Positions 8,893 through 17,653 of a DNA stretch of 64,000 bases are shown in pieces. The notes under the pieces were generated by a model. The model was not told the origin of the DNA and did no database searches. It saw only the letters and a program-made list of their open reading frames with translations. Each line of letters begins with the position of its first letter. Position 1 is the stretch's first letter. A program made the position numbers and the translations under genes. The DNA comes from Tolypothrix sp. PCC 7712 (GTDB lineage: Bacteria > Cyanobacteriota > Cyanobacteriia > Cyanobacteriales > Nostocaceae): positions 5,767,390-5,831,389 of the forward strand of contig NZ_CP063785.1 of assembly GCF_025860405.1 (NCBI RefSeq), read 5' to 3'.

Positions 8893-10461
8893 GTGAAATA
8901 TCAAACAAAAAAGCTGTTTTCATCCTTTAGCCTTTACACTTTAGCCTTGATCAGTGGGGTATTGATGGGGCTGACTGTGGCCCCTGTGGGCGCATGGTTC
9001 TTAGCTTGGATAGCCCTTGCTCCTCTCTGGGTTTTAATTAATAAAGAAAATACGCAATTAGCAGGTAAAAGGCGAAAATTTCTCCTTTTACCTTTATTTT
9101 GGGGTATTGGCTATCACGGATTAGCTTTATTCTGGATTACCGGCATTCATCCGATGGATTGGTTGGGTGTTCCTTGGTTAGCAAGCTTGGCAATTACCAC
9201 CTTCTGTTTAACCTTCGTTACCCTTTGGGGGGCAGCAATAGTAGTTGTGTGGGCGGCTTTGATGGTGCGTTTTGCAGGTAAGAAACCGCTTTTACGTGTG
9301 CTGATTGGCACAGCTATTTGGTGCGCTTTAGAAGGAATTTGGAGTGCTGGCGATTTGTGGTGGAGTTCGCTTTCTTACACCCAAAGTCCGCATAATTTAG
9401 TAATTTTACATCTGGGGCAACTAGCTGGGCCGAGTGCTGTGACAGCCGCAATTGTCGCCGTGAATGGTTTAATTGCTGAGACGTGGATGCACCGTAAAGA
9501 CAAGAAGATTTACGCGAATAAATATTTAGCGATCGCAATTGGATTATTCATTACCCTACACATAATTGGTTTTAGCTTATACAGCATTCCCCTGAGTAAA
9601 CCAGCAGACAAGGCTTTAAAAGTCGGGATTGTGCAGGGTAATATTCCCAACATTATTAAACTTAAACCCGAAGGATTGCGAAGAGCGATCGCAGGTTACA
9701 CCAATGGCTATTTAACTTTAGCAGACCAGGGTGTGGATGCTGTCCTAACTCCAGAAGGGGCTTTACCGTTTTTTCAGCGTGACTTAGGCACAACTCCCAT
9801 CATCTCCGCTATCAAGGAAAAAGGCGTGGTAGCTTGGATTGGCGCTTTTGGCGAACAAGGACGCAGCTATACCAATAGTCTATTTACCTACACAGGTAAT
9901 GGTGAAGTTGTTAGCCGCTACGACAAAACCAAACTCGTACCACTGGGTGAATATATCCCCTTTGAAGAGATTTTAGGTAAACTGATTCAGCGTTTATCAC
10001 CATTGGACGAACATCAAGTGCATGGTTCACCCAATCAAATATTTGATACACCATTTGGGCGTGCGATCGCAGGCATTTGTTACGACTCCGCTTTTTCTGC
10101 TCAATTTCGCCGTCAAGCGGCTGCAGGTGGGCAATTTATCCTGAGTTCCTCCAACGATGCCCATTACACTGCTGCGATGCCATTCCAGCACCATGCACAG
10201 GATATCATGCGGGCGATTGAAACCGATAGATGGTCTGTACGGGCGACAAATACAGGATATTCAGGGTTTATCGACCCTCATGGTAAAACCTTGTGGATTT
10301 CTGGCTATAATACCTACGAAATTCACGCCGAAACGATATATAAACGGCAAACAGAAACTTTATATGTGCGTTGGGGTGATTGGTTGACACCTGTATTACT
10401 AATATCCAGTGGCGCAGCTTGGTTAGTGAATTGGAAAATGCAGCGCGCAACTGAAGAGTAA
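8893..10461 (+). CDS. lnt: Apolipoprotein N-acyltransferase
   Basis: Transfers the third acyl chain to the N-terminal Cys of lipoproteins, in the inner membrane. 522 aa from a GTG start at 8893. About six hydrophobic segments (residues 10-230) precede a nitrilase-like domain with the expected triad: Glu288 in LTPEGALPFF, Lys345 in YDKTKLVPLGEY, and Cys396 in AGICYDSAF. A C-terminal membrane segment (LTPVLLISSGAAWLVNW) anchors the end. Length and order fit the Lnt family. It starts only three bases after the HepT-like remnant's stop. Its immediate neighbours do not suggest an operon. Confidence 0.95.
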   Translation: MKYQTKKLFSSFSLYTLALISGVLMGLTVAPVGAWFLAWIALAPLWVLINKENTQLAGKRRKFLLLPLFWGIGYHGLALFWITGIHPMDWLGVPWLASLAITTFCLTFVTLWGAAIVVVWAALMVRFAGKKPLLRVLIGTAIWCALEGIWSAGDLWWSSLSYTQSPHNLVILHLGQLAGPSAVTAAIVAVNGLIAETWMHRKDKKIYANKYLAIAIGLFITLHIIGFSLYSIPLSKPADKALKVGIVQGNIPNIIKLKPEGLRRAIAGYTNGYLTLADQGVDAVLTPEGALPFFQRDLGTTPIISAIKEKGVVAWIGAFGEQGRSYTNSLFTYTGNGEVVSRYDKTKLVPLGEYIPFEEILGKLIQRLSPLDEHQVHGSPNQIFDTPFGRAIAGICYDSAFSAQFRRQAAAGGQFILSSSNDAHYTAAMPFQHHAQDIMRAIETDRWSVRATNTGYSGFIDPHGKTLWISGYNTYEIHAETIYKRQTETLYVRWGDWLTPVLLISSGAAWLVNWKMQRATEE

Positions 10462-10783
10462 ATTATTCACATTTAGCAGCTTTGGTGCGTTGCGCTACGC
10501 GACAACACACCCTACTCTTGTCATGAGAACTGCAGTTTTAACTACAAAATTATCTGCTTATTTGTTATATGCAGCTTCAACTTATATTGCTTAGTTTAGC
10601 AACTGGTCATCGCCATTACAAATTGAAATTTTGATTTAGTGTAAAAAGCAATATTAGCAGCAATAAATGCTGCTCAATGATGACAAAATAAATAGGGGAT
10701 GTCTACTAAAGTTTTTTATAAAAATTGAAAAACTCAATTTTTATAATTCTGTTTGAAACTATATTTGGAGATGTAATTTATCG

Positions 10784-11032
10784 CTGGATTGGGTTAACAA
10801 AGTTAAACAAAAATTTACTGTTAAAGAAGTAGGTCATCAGTGTGGAACTTGTCGCTTTGGAGAAGACCCTAAAACTTCAGTACTAGATATTAATTGCCGC
10901 ACCCATGATATTGATAATCTCTATGTGGTTGACGGCAGCTTTTTCCCTTCTAGTGCTGCGGTTAATCCATCGTTGACTATTATTGCTAATGCTTTGCGAG
11001 TTGGAGAGCATTTGTTAGCAAGAATGAGTTAA
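10784..11032 (+). pseudogene. C-terminal remnant of a GMC oxidoreductase
   Basis: About 82 codons read SLDWVNKVKQKFTVKEVGHQ, CGTCRFGEDPKTSVLDINCR, then NLYVVDGSFFPSSAAVNPSL and IIANALRVGEHLLARMS, stop. This matches the conserved C-terminal block of the GMC (glucose-methanol-choline) oxidoreductase family (HQ.GT.R.G, VDGS.FP, NP). The FAD-binding N-terminus is absent, so it is a gene remnant. The remaining spacer (10462-10783) has a short GTGCGTTGCG..CGACAACACACC repeat and no other gene. Confidence 0.75.
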
Positions 11033-11035
11033 AGG

Positions 11036-11100
11036 GGAATGGGGAACTCGGGGCCCCCTCTGGGGATAAGGGGTAATGGGGAAAGGGGAAAAGGGAAAGG
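11036..11100. repeat. GGGGAA/STRR block
   Basis: Contains GGGGAACTCGGGGCCCCCTC followed by TGGGGATAAGGGGTAATGGG and GGGGAAA runs. The same cassette recurs, inverted, near 12940, 13000 and 14560. Confidence 0.7.
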
Positions 11101-11165
11101 GATTAGTATTGTGCTAGTGTGCCTAATTTTAACAAAAGTATTTAGGTAGAGGGTTTAGCAATGCT

Positions 11166-11373
11166 CACCTGTATCAACTTAATGTGAAACCCGCTCTTGT
11201 GCAAGGTTTTTGCCCTCACCCCCAACCCCTCTCCCACCAAGAGCAAGAGATTTAATTCCCCTTCTCCTGCGGGAGAAGGGGTTAGGGGATGAGGGCGCGA
11301 GGTATTTGTACAACGCCCACCCTATATAGCTTTTAGCTTAAGTTGACACCTTAGCTTAAGTTGACACCAATGA
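11166..11373. mobile_element. MITE-like element, family A
   Basis: A 208-base copy with GTATCAACTTAA at the left and a duplicated TTAGCTTAAGTTGACACC at the right end. It is flanked by a perfect 8-base duplication GCAATGCT (11158-11165 and 11374-11381). The surrounding host sequence is itself a palindrome (TTTAGCAATGCT / AGCAATGCTAAA), so the element sits in a hairpin centre. Confidence 0.8.
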
Positions 11374-11465
11374 GCAATGCTAAACCCCTAAGAAAAATCT
11401 ACCTGTGTCAGGATTTGTGTGAATTGGTATTACACAGCAACACCAGATTTTTTAGCCGGAAGTTG

Positions 11466-12731
11466 CTAATTAACCATCACCTTTTCCTTGTTTGATAAAG
11501 CAACTAGCTGATAGAGCTTTTCTTCAAACTTCTCCTGGCAAACTGACCAATCAAAGTCTAATATCGAAGGGCGAGCGTTTTGAGTCATTGCTGTTTTCAG
11601 TTCGGGATTTTCTAAAATAGCAATGATTTTTTGGGCGAAATCTGCTGGGTTGTTGGGTTCAGCCAGGAAGCCGTTATGTCCGGGAATCACTTGTTCTGCG
11701 GTTGAGGGTGCTAAAGCTGCAACTACAGGAGTTCCGGAAGCTAGCGCTTCGTTATTAGTGGTGCAAAAGTTTTCGGTGACGGAGGGGTTAACAAAAACAT
11801 CGGCTCTAGCAAACCAACCTAAAAGTTCTGTCCCGTGAGATTCTCCCCAAATCGTAATTCCCGATTTAAACTTTTGGGCGCGTTTTTTGATTTGCTCATC
11901 TAAGGGGCCGCTACCAACGATAACTAAATGTACATCGGGAATTTTGGCAGCAATGTGAGGGAATGCATCTATTAATTGGGTAACATTCTTTTCGGCGGTA
12001 ATGCGTCCAACAAAGAGGATGGTTGGTCTGCGATCGCCTGGTATGGGATCATAACAAATATTACGAGGATGGAATTTTTCGCAATTAATACCTTGATAGG
12101 GCAAGTATTCCCCGCGTTGACATTGTAATTTCTGGTATTTAGTTAGCTGTTCCCGCGAGGAAAATACATTGACGGTGTAAGCATCGCTGACTTGCTTAAC
12201 TATTAAGGGAATAATTGGACGCAGTAAGCTAAAGAAGAAGCTACCTAAGTAATATTTGATATAGGCAACGATATCTGTATGGAAAACTGAGATAATCGGA
12301 GTCTTTGTTTGCTTGGCATATTTAACTCCTACAGCACGACCGTACCCTTGCAAGAAAACTGAGTAAGCTCCTCTCATTTGGGCTGATTCTTCAACAACGA
12401 TAATATCGGGTTGAAAGTTCAACAGTAATTTAGTATCACTCCAATGTTTGTAACTTAATGGTTGAGGTAGAGACTTATAGAAAATCAGTGGTTGAGTAGG
12501 AAATGCATAGGAAGAAAAGTTAGGAAATTTCTGTAACTCTTCTAATCCTGGCATCGGACGATTCCCAACTTGTTTGGGGTATTTATCATTAAATTCGGGA
12601 TGGATGAGAAATACTTCATGTCCCTGCTCTAATAACCAACGAACTCGCTGATGTACTGCTACTGAAACCCCTGTAAGGAAGGGAGCATACAATCCTGTAA
12701 AGAGAGCAATCCGCAGAGGTTGGTTTGTCAT
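11466..12731 (-). CDS. hglT: Heterocyst glycolipid glycosyltransferase HglT (GT4 family)
   Basis: Predicted to glucosylate the long-chain alcohol aglycone of heterocyst glycolipids. 421 aa, GT-B fold. The N-terminal FTGLYAPFLTGVSVAVHQRV is the acceptor-side motif. In the C-terminal half, LFVGRITAEKNVTQLIDAF and VIVGSGPLDEQIKK are typical GT4 segments, and the EX7E motif lies in VTENFCTTNNEALASG. The position matches hglT (all5341) at the end of the Anabaena 7120 heterocyst glycolipid island, with GT2, epimerase and dev genes upstream on the same strand. Other GT4 lipid glycosyltransferases (SqdX, DgdA types) look alike; synteny favours HglT. Confidence 0.85.
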   Translation of the reverse strand: MTNQPLRIALFTGLYAPFLTGVSVAVHQRVRWLLEQGHEVFLIHPEFNDKYPKQVGNRPMPGLEELQKFPNFSSYAFPTQPLIFYKSLPQPLSYKHWSDTKLLLNFQPDIIVVEESAQMRGAYSVFLQGYGRAVGVKYAKQTKTPIISVFHTDIVAYIKYYLGSFFFSLLRPIIPLIVKQVSDAYTVNVFSSREQLTKYQKLQCQRGEYLPYQGINCEKFHPRNICYDPIPGDRRPTILFVGRITAEKNVTQLIDAFPHIAAKIPDVHLVIVGSGPLDEQIKKRAQKFKSGITIWGESHGTELLGWFARADVFVNPSVTENFCTTNNEALASGTPVVAALAPSTAEQVIPGHNGFLAEPNNPADFAQKIIAILENPELKTAMTQNARPSILDFDWSVCQEKFEEKLYQLVALSNKEKVMVN

Positions 12732-12801
12732 AATAAAGGAGATATTTCATGAAAAAGCTGGTTTTGGTTTTAGGATTTACGCAGCAGAAATTTCATGAGA
12801 A

Positions 12802-13069
12802 TGGGCATGGGGCATTGGGCATGGGGCATTGGTAATGAGTAATGAGTAATGAGTAATGAGTAATGAGTAATGAGTAATGAGTAATTGGAATATCTCCCAG
12901 TTCCCAGTTCCCAGTTCCCAATCCCCAATCCCCATTACCCCTTATCCCCAGAGGGGGCCCCGAGTTCCCCAGTCCCCAATCCCCATTACCCCTTATCCCC
13001 AGAGGGGGCCCCGAGTTCCCCAATCCCCAGTCCACAGTCAACCGTCAACCGTCAACAATCAACAATCAC
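12802..13069. repeat. Composite STRR cassette
   Basis: Ordered blocks: GGGCATGGGGCAT units, seven exact TAATGAG heptamers (12833-12881), a TAATTGGAATATCTCCCAG joiner, CCCAGTT/CCCAATC heptamers, then two copies of a CCCTTATCCCCAGAGGGGGC unit, then CCGTCAA units. The same order recurs at 14409-14633 and, inverted, at 22595-22717. Confidence 0.85.
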
Positions 13070-14329
13070 CTAAAGAGAAAGTTTGCGATCGCTTGGTTGG
13101 TCTACGATTTTATAAGGGCGATAGTCGAGGAGGCGAATGTTCCAAGGGCCTTTGATATCGTAGGTGATGCCGCGCCACTTGACTTTTGACATCCACACAG
13201 AGAGAAACATGGCACAACCATAAACCCACTGGGTAAAGGGAATCCCAATGAAAATTTTGAAGATGGTTGCTGGTGCGAGTTTTGTTATCGGTTCACCATG
13301 ACGGTGCAGGACTTGCTGTATCTCTTTTTCTAAAACAATTACCAGCAAGAGAAGTCCCAACATATAGCCAATGTAACAACTCAAGCAGAAAACTGCAGTG
13401 TTCCATTGTTGGGTAAATAATGCTGCTACGAACAATACAATCAGCAGAGTTGGCAATAATATAGTCAAAATCGTGTCGCCAACTACAGCTAACCACCAGG
13501 GATGATACAGCCTCGAAGATATTAATTGACGCTGTAGCCAGTATCTTAAGCTGGGTAAATCTGATTCTTCCCGATTTAGCATCAATAAGGAAGGTACAAA
13601 TTTTACCCGTAATTTATTTTTGCCTAAGACACTACGCATCATAGTATCTTCGCCAAATGCCTTACTCCACTTATCTAAAAGCCCTGTTTGACGCAGTACT
13701 TCCGTTTTGACAGCGAGAGTTCCACCCCAAGGAATGCCATATAAATACATCTGCACAACTGCAGATACATTCCAGATGTAGCGCACTAAAGAACCCCAAT
13801 ATTTACCTGTAGGTAAGTACCAACGGTTACCAGTTGTTGCGCCAATATGGGGATTATTTAAAGGGCTGACTAATTCCCGCAGCCAATTAGGATGAACGAT
13901 GGTATCAGCATCGACTAAAGCAACTACCTGATAGGAATCATCTAAATCTGACGCTGCTTGCAGTAGAGAACTGCACTTCAGGCTACAGTTTTTGCGAATA
14001 ATTCTCAAAGGGCTAATTTCAACATTAGTTGCTTTTAGCTCTTGGATAGTATCAGTCGCAATTTTCCAAGCTGGATCTTCTTGACGATCAACAATCAGCT
14101 TTAAATCATACTGGGGATAGTTCTGATTTAATAAAGCACGCAAACAATTAGGCAGAAAAGGATCTGCACCCCGCAAACAAAGAACGATCGCAGTTTTGGG
14201 TAACTTGTCATCTGGCAATAATTTCCCCTGATTAGAACGCAAATTCCACAAGAAAACAAGAATCAAAAATACCTGAATGGCCAGCCATCCCAGTACAATC
14301 TGAGACAACAATCTCGCCAAATCGTTCAT
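13070..14329 (-). CDS. Membrane GT2 glycosyltransferase (ceramide-glucosyltransferase-like)
   Basis: 419 aa. An N-terminal membrane helix (QIVLGWLAIQVFLILVFLW) is followed by a cytoplasmic GT-A domain with a DxD in ALVDADTIVHPNW near residue 140, a GED acid in KAFGEDTMMRSVLG, and a QRQL..R segment like the QxxRW acceptor motif. Two to three C-terminal membrane spans follow. It lies in the glycosylation/deposition half of the heterocyst glycolipid island (all5342-like position). It is a tandem paralogue of the next gene upstream. The exact substrate is unknown; it probably transfers a sugar to a lipid or envelope glycan. Confidence 0.85.
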   Translation of the reverse strand: MNDLARLLSQIVLGWLAIQVFLILVFLWNLRSNQGKLLPDDKLPKTAIVLCLRGADPFLPNCLRALLNQNYPQYDLKLIVDRQEDPAWKIATDTIQELKATNVEISPLRIIRKNCSLKCSSLLQAASDLDDSYQVVALVDADTIVHPNWLRELVSPLNNPHIGATTGNRWYLPTGKYWGSLVRYIWNVSAVVQMYLYGIPWGGTLAVKTEVLRQTGLLDKWSKAFGEDTMMRSVLGKNKLRVKFVPSLLMLNREESDLPSLRYWLQRQLISSRLYHPWWLAVVGDTILTILLPTLLIVLFVAALFTQQWNTAVFCLSCYIGYMLGLLLLVIVLEKEIQQVLHRHGEPITKLAPATIFKIFIGIPFTQWVYGCAMFLSVWMSKVKWRGITYDIKGPWNIRLLDYRPYKIVDQPSDRKLSL

Positions 14330-14408
14330 GTTTGCTCACCTAGAAGATTCCATGAAAGTGCTGTTTTAGGATTTACGCAGCAAAGATTTCTGGAAAATTC
14401 TTAATGCA

Positions 14409-14633
14409 ATGGGCATGGGGCATGGGGCATGGGAAATTCGTAATTCGTAATTCGTAATTCGTAATTCGTAATTCGTAATTCGTAATTCGTAATTCGTAAT
14501 TGGAATTTCTCTCCCTCATCTCCCTCATCTCCCTCATCTCCCAGTCCCCAATCCCCATTACCCCTTATCCCCAGAGGGGGCCCCGAGTTCCCCAATCCCC
14601 AATCCCCAGTCCCCAGTCCCCAATCCCCAATCC
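14409..14633. repeat. Composite STRR cassette
   Basis: GGGCATGGGGCAT units, eight TAATTCG heptamers (14441-14496), a TAATTGGAATTTCTC joiner, CTCCCTCAT units, CCCCAATC heptamers, and one CCCTTATCCCCAGAGGGGGC unit. Same order as at 12802-13069 but with a different central heptamer. It separates the two GT2 paralogues. Confidence 0.85.
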
Positions 14634-14634
14634 C

Positions 14635-15858
14635 TCACCGATACTTCCGATACTCTACTAACCGAATATTCCAAGGGCCGGAAATGCGGTAGGTGATACC
14701 ACGCCAGTTCATTGTAGACATTCTCAAAGAAGACAACATTCCTAACCCATAAAGCCATTGAGTTAGGGGAATGCCGATGAGGAGTTTGATGATGGTGGGA
14801 AATGAAATTGGTGTTGGTTTTTGATGGCGATCGCGAATTATTTGCTGGACTCCATGCTCTAAAATCAGCATGAGCCAAAGTAATCCAAAGGTATAGCTGC
14901 TATAACACGCCAGCAAAAAGACGAAATCATCCCATTGCGAAGTAAATAATGCCCATAGCAAACACATCAAGACTAAAGTCGGTTGCAAGATGCTGGAAAA
15001 CGTATCACCAAAAATCGCTGAGGGTTGAGGATGATAAAGCCGAGAAAAAGTGAGTTGACGCTCAATCTGGTTTCTTAAGGTGGGTAAATCGCATTCTTCC
15101 TGATTGAGCATCAATAAAGAAGGTACAAATTTTACCTGCAGCCTATGTTTTCCCAAGACGCTACGAATCATGATGTCTTCGCATACAGCACGACTCCATT
15201 TATCGAGTAGTCCTGTTTTTTGAATGACTTCGGTTTTAATCGCTAAAGTCCCACCCCAAGGTATGCCAAACAGATACATCTGTATAACTAAGGAGACGTT
15301 AGCTATATAAGGTACTAAAGACCACCAGTGTTTACCTGTGGGTACATACCAACGATTACCTGTGGTTGCTCCTACCTTAGGATGGGATAAGGGGTTAACT
15401 AATTCGCGCAGCCAATTAGGATGAACGACAGTATGGCTATCCACTAAAGCGACTACTTTATAGGAATTGTCTAATTCTGAGACTGCTTGGACTAGAGAAC
15501 TACACTTGAGACTAGAATTGTTGTTTATTGCTCGCAATGCGCTAATTTCAACATTAACTGCGCCTAGTTCTTGGATGGTGTCAACAGCAATGTTCCAAGC
15601 TGGGTCTTCTTGATGATCGACAACAACCTTTAAATCATAGTTGGGGTAGTTCTGTTTGAGTAAAGCACGCAAACATTGTCTCAGATATGGATCTGCTCCA
15701 CGTAGACAGAGAATCACCGCTGTTTTGGGTAACTGGTCATCTGGTAACAAGTTCTTCTGGCTTGGATTCAGAGACACCAAAAACACCAGGGTTAAACATA
15801 CCTGAATTGCCAGCCAACCCAACAACGAGTTACACAGAAATTTGACCAAATCTGGCAT
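14635..15858 (-). CDS. Membrane GT2 glycosyltransferase paralogue with altered DxD
   Basis: 407 aa and strongly similar along its length to the neighbouring GT2 protein at 13070-14329 (shared LLGWLAIQV, LRGADP, QEDPAW, VHPNWLRELV, GATTGNRWY, IPWGGTLA, VKFVPSLLMLN). The same membrane topology is expected. The metal-binding DxD, VDADT in the neighbour, is VDSHT here, so the second acid is lost; the later ED in AVCEDIMIRSV remains. It may therefore be a weakly active or specialised copy from tandem duplication. Same strand and spacing as its neighbours, so probably co-transcribed. Confidence 0.82.
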   Translation of the reverse strand: MPDLVKFLCNSLLGWLAIQVCLTLVFLVSLNPSQKNLLPDDQLPKTAVILCLRGADPYLRQCLRALLKQNYPNYDLKVVVDHQEDPAWNIAVDTIQELGAVNVEISALRAINNNSSLKCSSLVQAVSELDNSYKVVALVDSHTVVHPNWLRELVNPLSHPKVGATTGNRWYVPTGKHWWSLVPYIANVSLVIQMYLFGIPWGGTLAIKTEVIQKTGLLDKWSRAVCEDIMIRSVLGKHRLQVKFVPSLLMLNQEECDLPTLRNQIERQLTFSRLYHPQPSAIFGDTFSSILQPTLVLMCLLWALFTSQWDDFVFLLACYSSYTFGLLWLMLILEHGVQQIIRDRHQKPTPISFPTIIKLLIGIPLTQWLYGLGMLSSLRMSTMNWRGITYRISGPWNIRLVEYRKYR

Positions 15859-16096
15859 TAATTATAAAGCCTCCTCAAGAAGCGGTGATGAGCCATATCA
15901 ATTTGTAGTTCGTAATTCGTAATTACAAATTTTGTAGGGTGCGTTACGCCTTCGGCGTAACGCACCGTGAATTGCTTAAGTGGGGTTTAGATCCCCGACT
16001 TCTTCAAGAAGTCGGGGATCTGCTGGGTAGTTTGTCCTCAGGTGGTGCGTTGCGCTGCGCGACAACACACCCTACAATTCCCCAACTTCAGCTTTT
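15859..16096. repeat. Three intergenic palindromes
   Basis: Holds TAATTCG units, a GTGCGTTACGCC..GGCGTAACGCAC palindrome (about 15940-15968), a perfect 33-base hairpin with AGATCCCCGACTTCTT arms (15989-16021), and a GTGCGTTGCG..CGACAACACACC unit. The 33-base hairpin recurs at 31004-31036. Confidence 0.75.
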
Positions 16097-16573
16097 TTAG
16101 GGGTCAAGGGAATATTTGACTGTGATGTTGACGGTGGTGTTTTTGTTGACTGCAAAACTAGCATCGCGGAATTTGGGTGTTCCAGTTTGGATGGAGACTG
16201 TAGGGTTGTTGGAAATACCAAATCCTTCAGTGGGAATACCGAAAAAATCTTTATTGACTTTGCGATCGCCATTTTGATCGTCAACGATGGCGACAGCGTA
16301 ATTTCCAGGCTTTAAGCCGGAAAATTGGTGTTTTAAGGTGCTACCTGTAATTTTTTTACAAACACCTTGTAATACATTGGAAGTATTGGAGGGAAATCCT
16401 TTCTCTTTGTCTTGAGAATAAACTCCGATACAAATTTGTCCCTTTTGGTGTTTGATACCATTGACTACGACAGTCAGGGTTTGCGCTGGTGCAGCATTCA
16501 CAAGCTGAATGGAGGTGAGGCTGGCGAAAGTTGCGATCGCTAAGGCTGTAATTTTAGATAGTTTTAACATCAT
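16097..16573 (-). CDS. DUF2141 secreted protein
   Basis: 158 aa. A signal peptide (MMLKLSKITALAIATFASL, cleavage near VNAAPA) is followed by a beta-rich domain containing GQICIGVYSQDKEKGFP, GLKPGNYAVAIVDDQNGD and NPTVSIQTGTPKFRDASFAV, the pattern of the DUF2141 family. It is probably periplasmic or envelope-associated. Its place between glycosyltransferases on one strand resembles the unknown gene in the 7120 heterocyst glycolipid island (all5343), which suggests a role in envelope glycolipid deposition. No enzymatic residues are recognised. Confidence 0.8.
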   Translation of the reverse strand: MMLKLSKITALAIATFASLTSIQLVNAAPAQTLTVVVNGIKHQKGQICIGVYSQDKEKGFPSNTSNVLQGVCKKITGSTLKHQFSGLKPGNYAVAIVDDQNGDRKVNKDFFGIPTEGFGISNNPTVSIQTGTPKFRDASFAVNKNTTVNITVKYSLDP

Positions 16574-16609
16574 GTATGAGTCTCCTCAAATGGTATGATT
16601 GGGAAGTAA

Positions 16610-17596
16610 TTAACCGCCGCTCAAAACTGACAAACGTTGATAAAAGTTTTGGCGGTTTTTCCACAGAGTTTGAGCAGCTAGCTGTAAGTCTTTAAGCAAT
16701 AAATATTCAGTTCCCTGTAAACGTTTTGGCATCCCGAGCAAGCAAGATAATTTTTCCTGCCAATTTAAAGGCGACTTCCAAATTGATAGCAAAACTTCCC
16801 CTAAAATTCTCCAATGTGGGAAGATAATTTTCCCCGCATTTGCTGTATCGAACCACACAGCATAACCATAAAAATCTGGTAACTCGCTGAGTAATTCTTT
16901 TTGATTATTGCTGTTAGCCAATAGGTAGTTTGGTAAAAACATACTCATTGATTGTTGGGGATGGCTACGAGCAAAAAAGAGATATTCGGGAATTTCATAA
17001 AACCGACCAAGTAAAGCCAACCTTAATAAAAAAATTGCATCTGCGGCTCCACAGCCAATAATATATGGGGATTTCCTGATAGCATCGGCGCGAATTACAC
17101 CATATATTTGATAACAGTAATGCTTGGTCAGCAACTCTTGAAAACGTTCTTGGGGTTTTGATGAATCAGTTTTAAATTTAATGTCGTAGGTTTGGATAAA
17201 TTTTCCCTGTTCATCAATGTAAGATGTATGGGCATGACACAAAACTACTGTGGGGTCTTGGTCAAGTATTTCTATACATTTTTGGATAAAATCTGGGGCG
17301 TGTAAATCGTCATAGGCTACCCATTTAAAATATTCGCCTGTAGACAATTCAAAAGCACGATTAAAGTTACGAGCGCAACCGATATTTGTGGCGTTACGGT
17401 AATAGCGAATACGGTTATCTTTAGCAGCATACTCTCTACAAATTTCTTCTGTTTTATCTGTAGAGGCGTTATCAGAAATAATTAATTCAAAATCTTGGAA
17501 TGTTTGATTCAAAATACAATCTATAGACTCACGGATAAATTTCTCGCCGTTGTATACAGGTAGTCCAATGCTTAAGCGCCGCAGAGAATTACTCAT
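16610..17596 (-). CDS. GT2 family glycosyltransferase
   Basis: 328 aa, soluble. The GT-A nucleotide-sugar domain begins LSIGLPVYNGEKFIRESIDC; ELIISDNASTDKTEEIC follows, and the DxD-like acid pair is in WVAYDDLHAPDF near residue 96. The C-terminal part has no membrane span. It lies 57 bases downstream of the epimerase gene on the same strand, matching the order epimerase-GT in the heterocyst glycolipid island (all5345-all5344). The substrate cannot be read from sequence. It is unlikely to replace HglT, which is a GT4. Confidence 0.85.
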   Translation of the reverse strand: MSNSLRRLSIGLPVYNGEKFIRESIDCILNQTFQDFELIISDNASTDKTEEICREYAAKDNRIRYYRNATNIGCARNFNRAFELSTGEYFKWVAYDDLHAPDFIQKCIEILDQDPTVVLCHAHTSYIDEQGKFIQTYDIKFKTDSSKPQERFQELLTKHYCYQIYGVIRADAIRKSPYIIGCGAADAIFLLRLALLGRFYEIPEYLFFARSHPQQSMSMFLPNYLLANSNNQKELLSELPDFYGYAVWFDTANAGKIIFPHWRILGEVLLSIWKSPLNWQEKLSCLLGMPKRLQGTEYLLLKDLQLAAQTLWKNRQNFYQRLSVLSGG

Positions 17597-17653
17597 AAGT
17601 TTTGGTAGTGCTGAATGCTGAGTCCTGAAGGCTCAGGACTCAGCACTGTTAGA

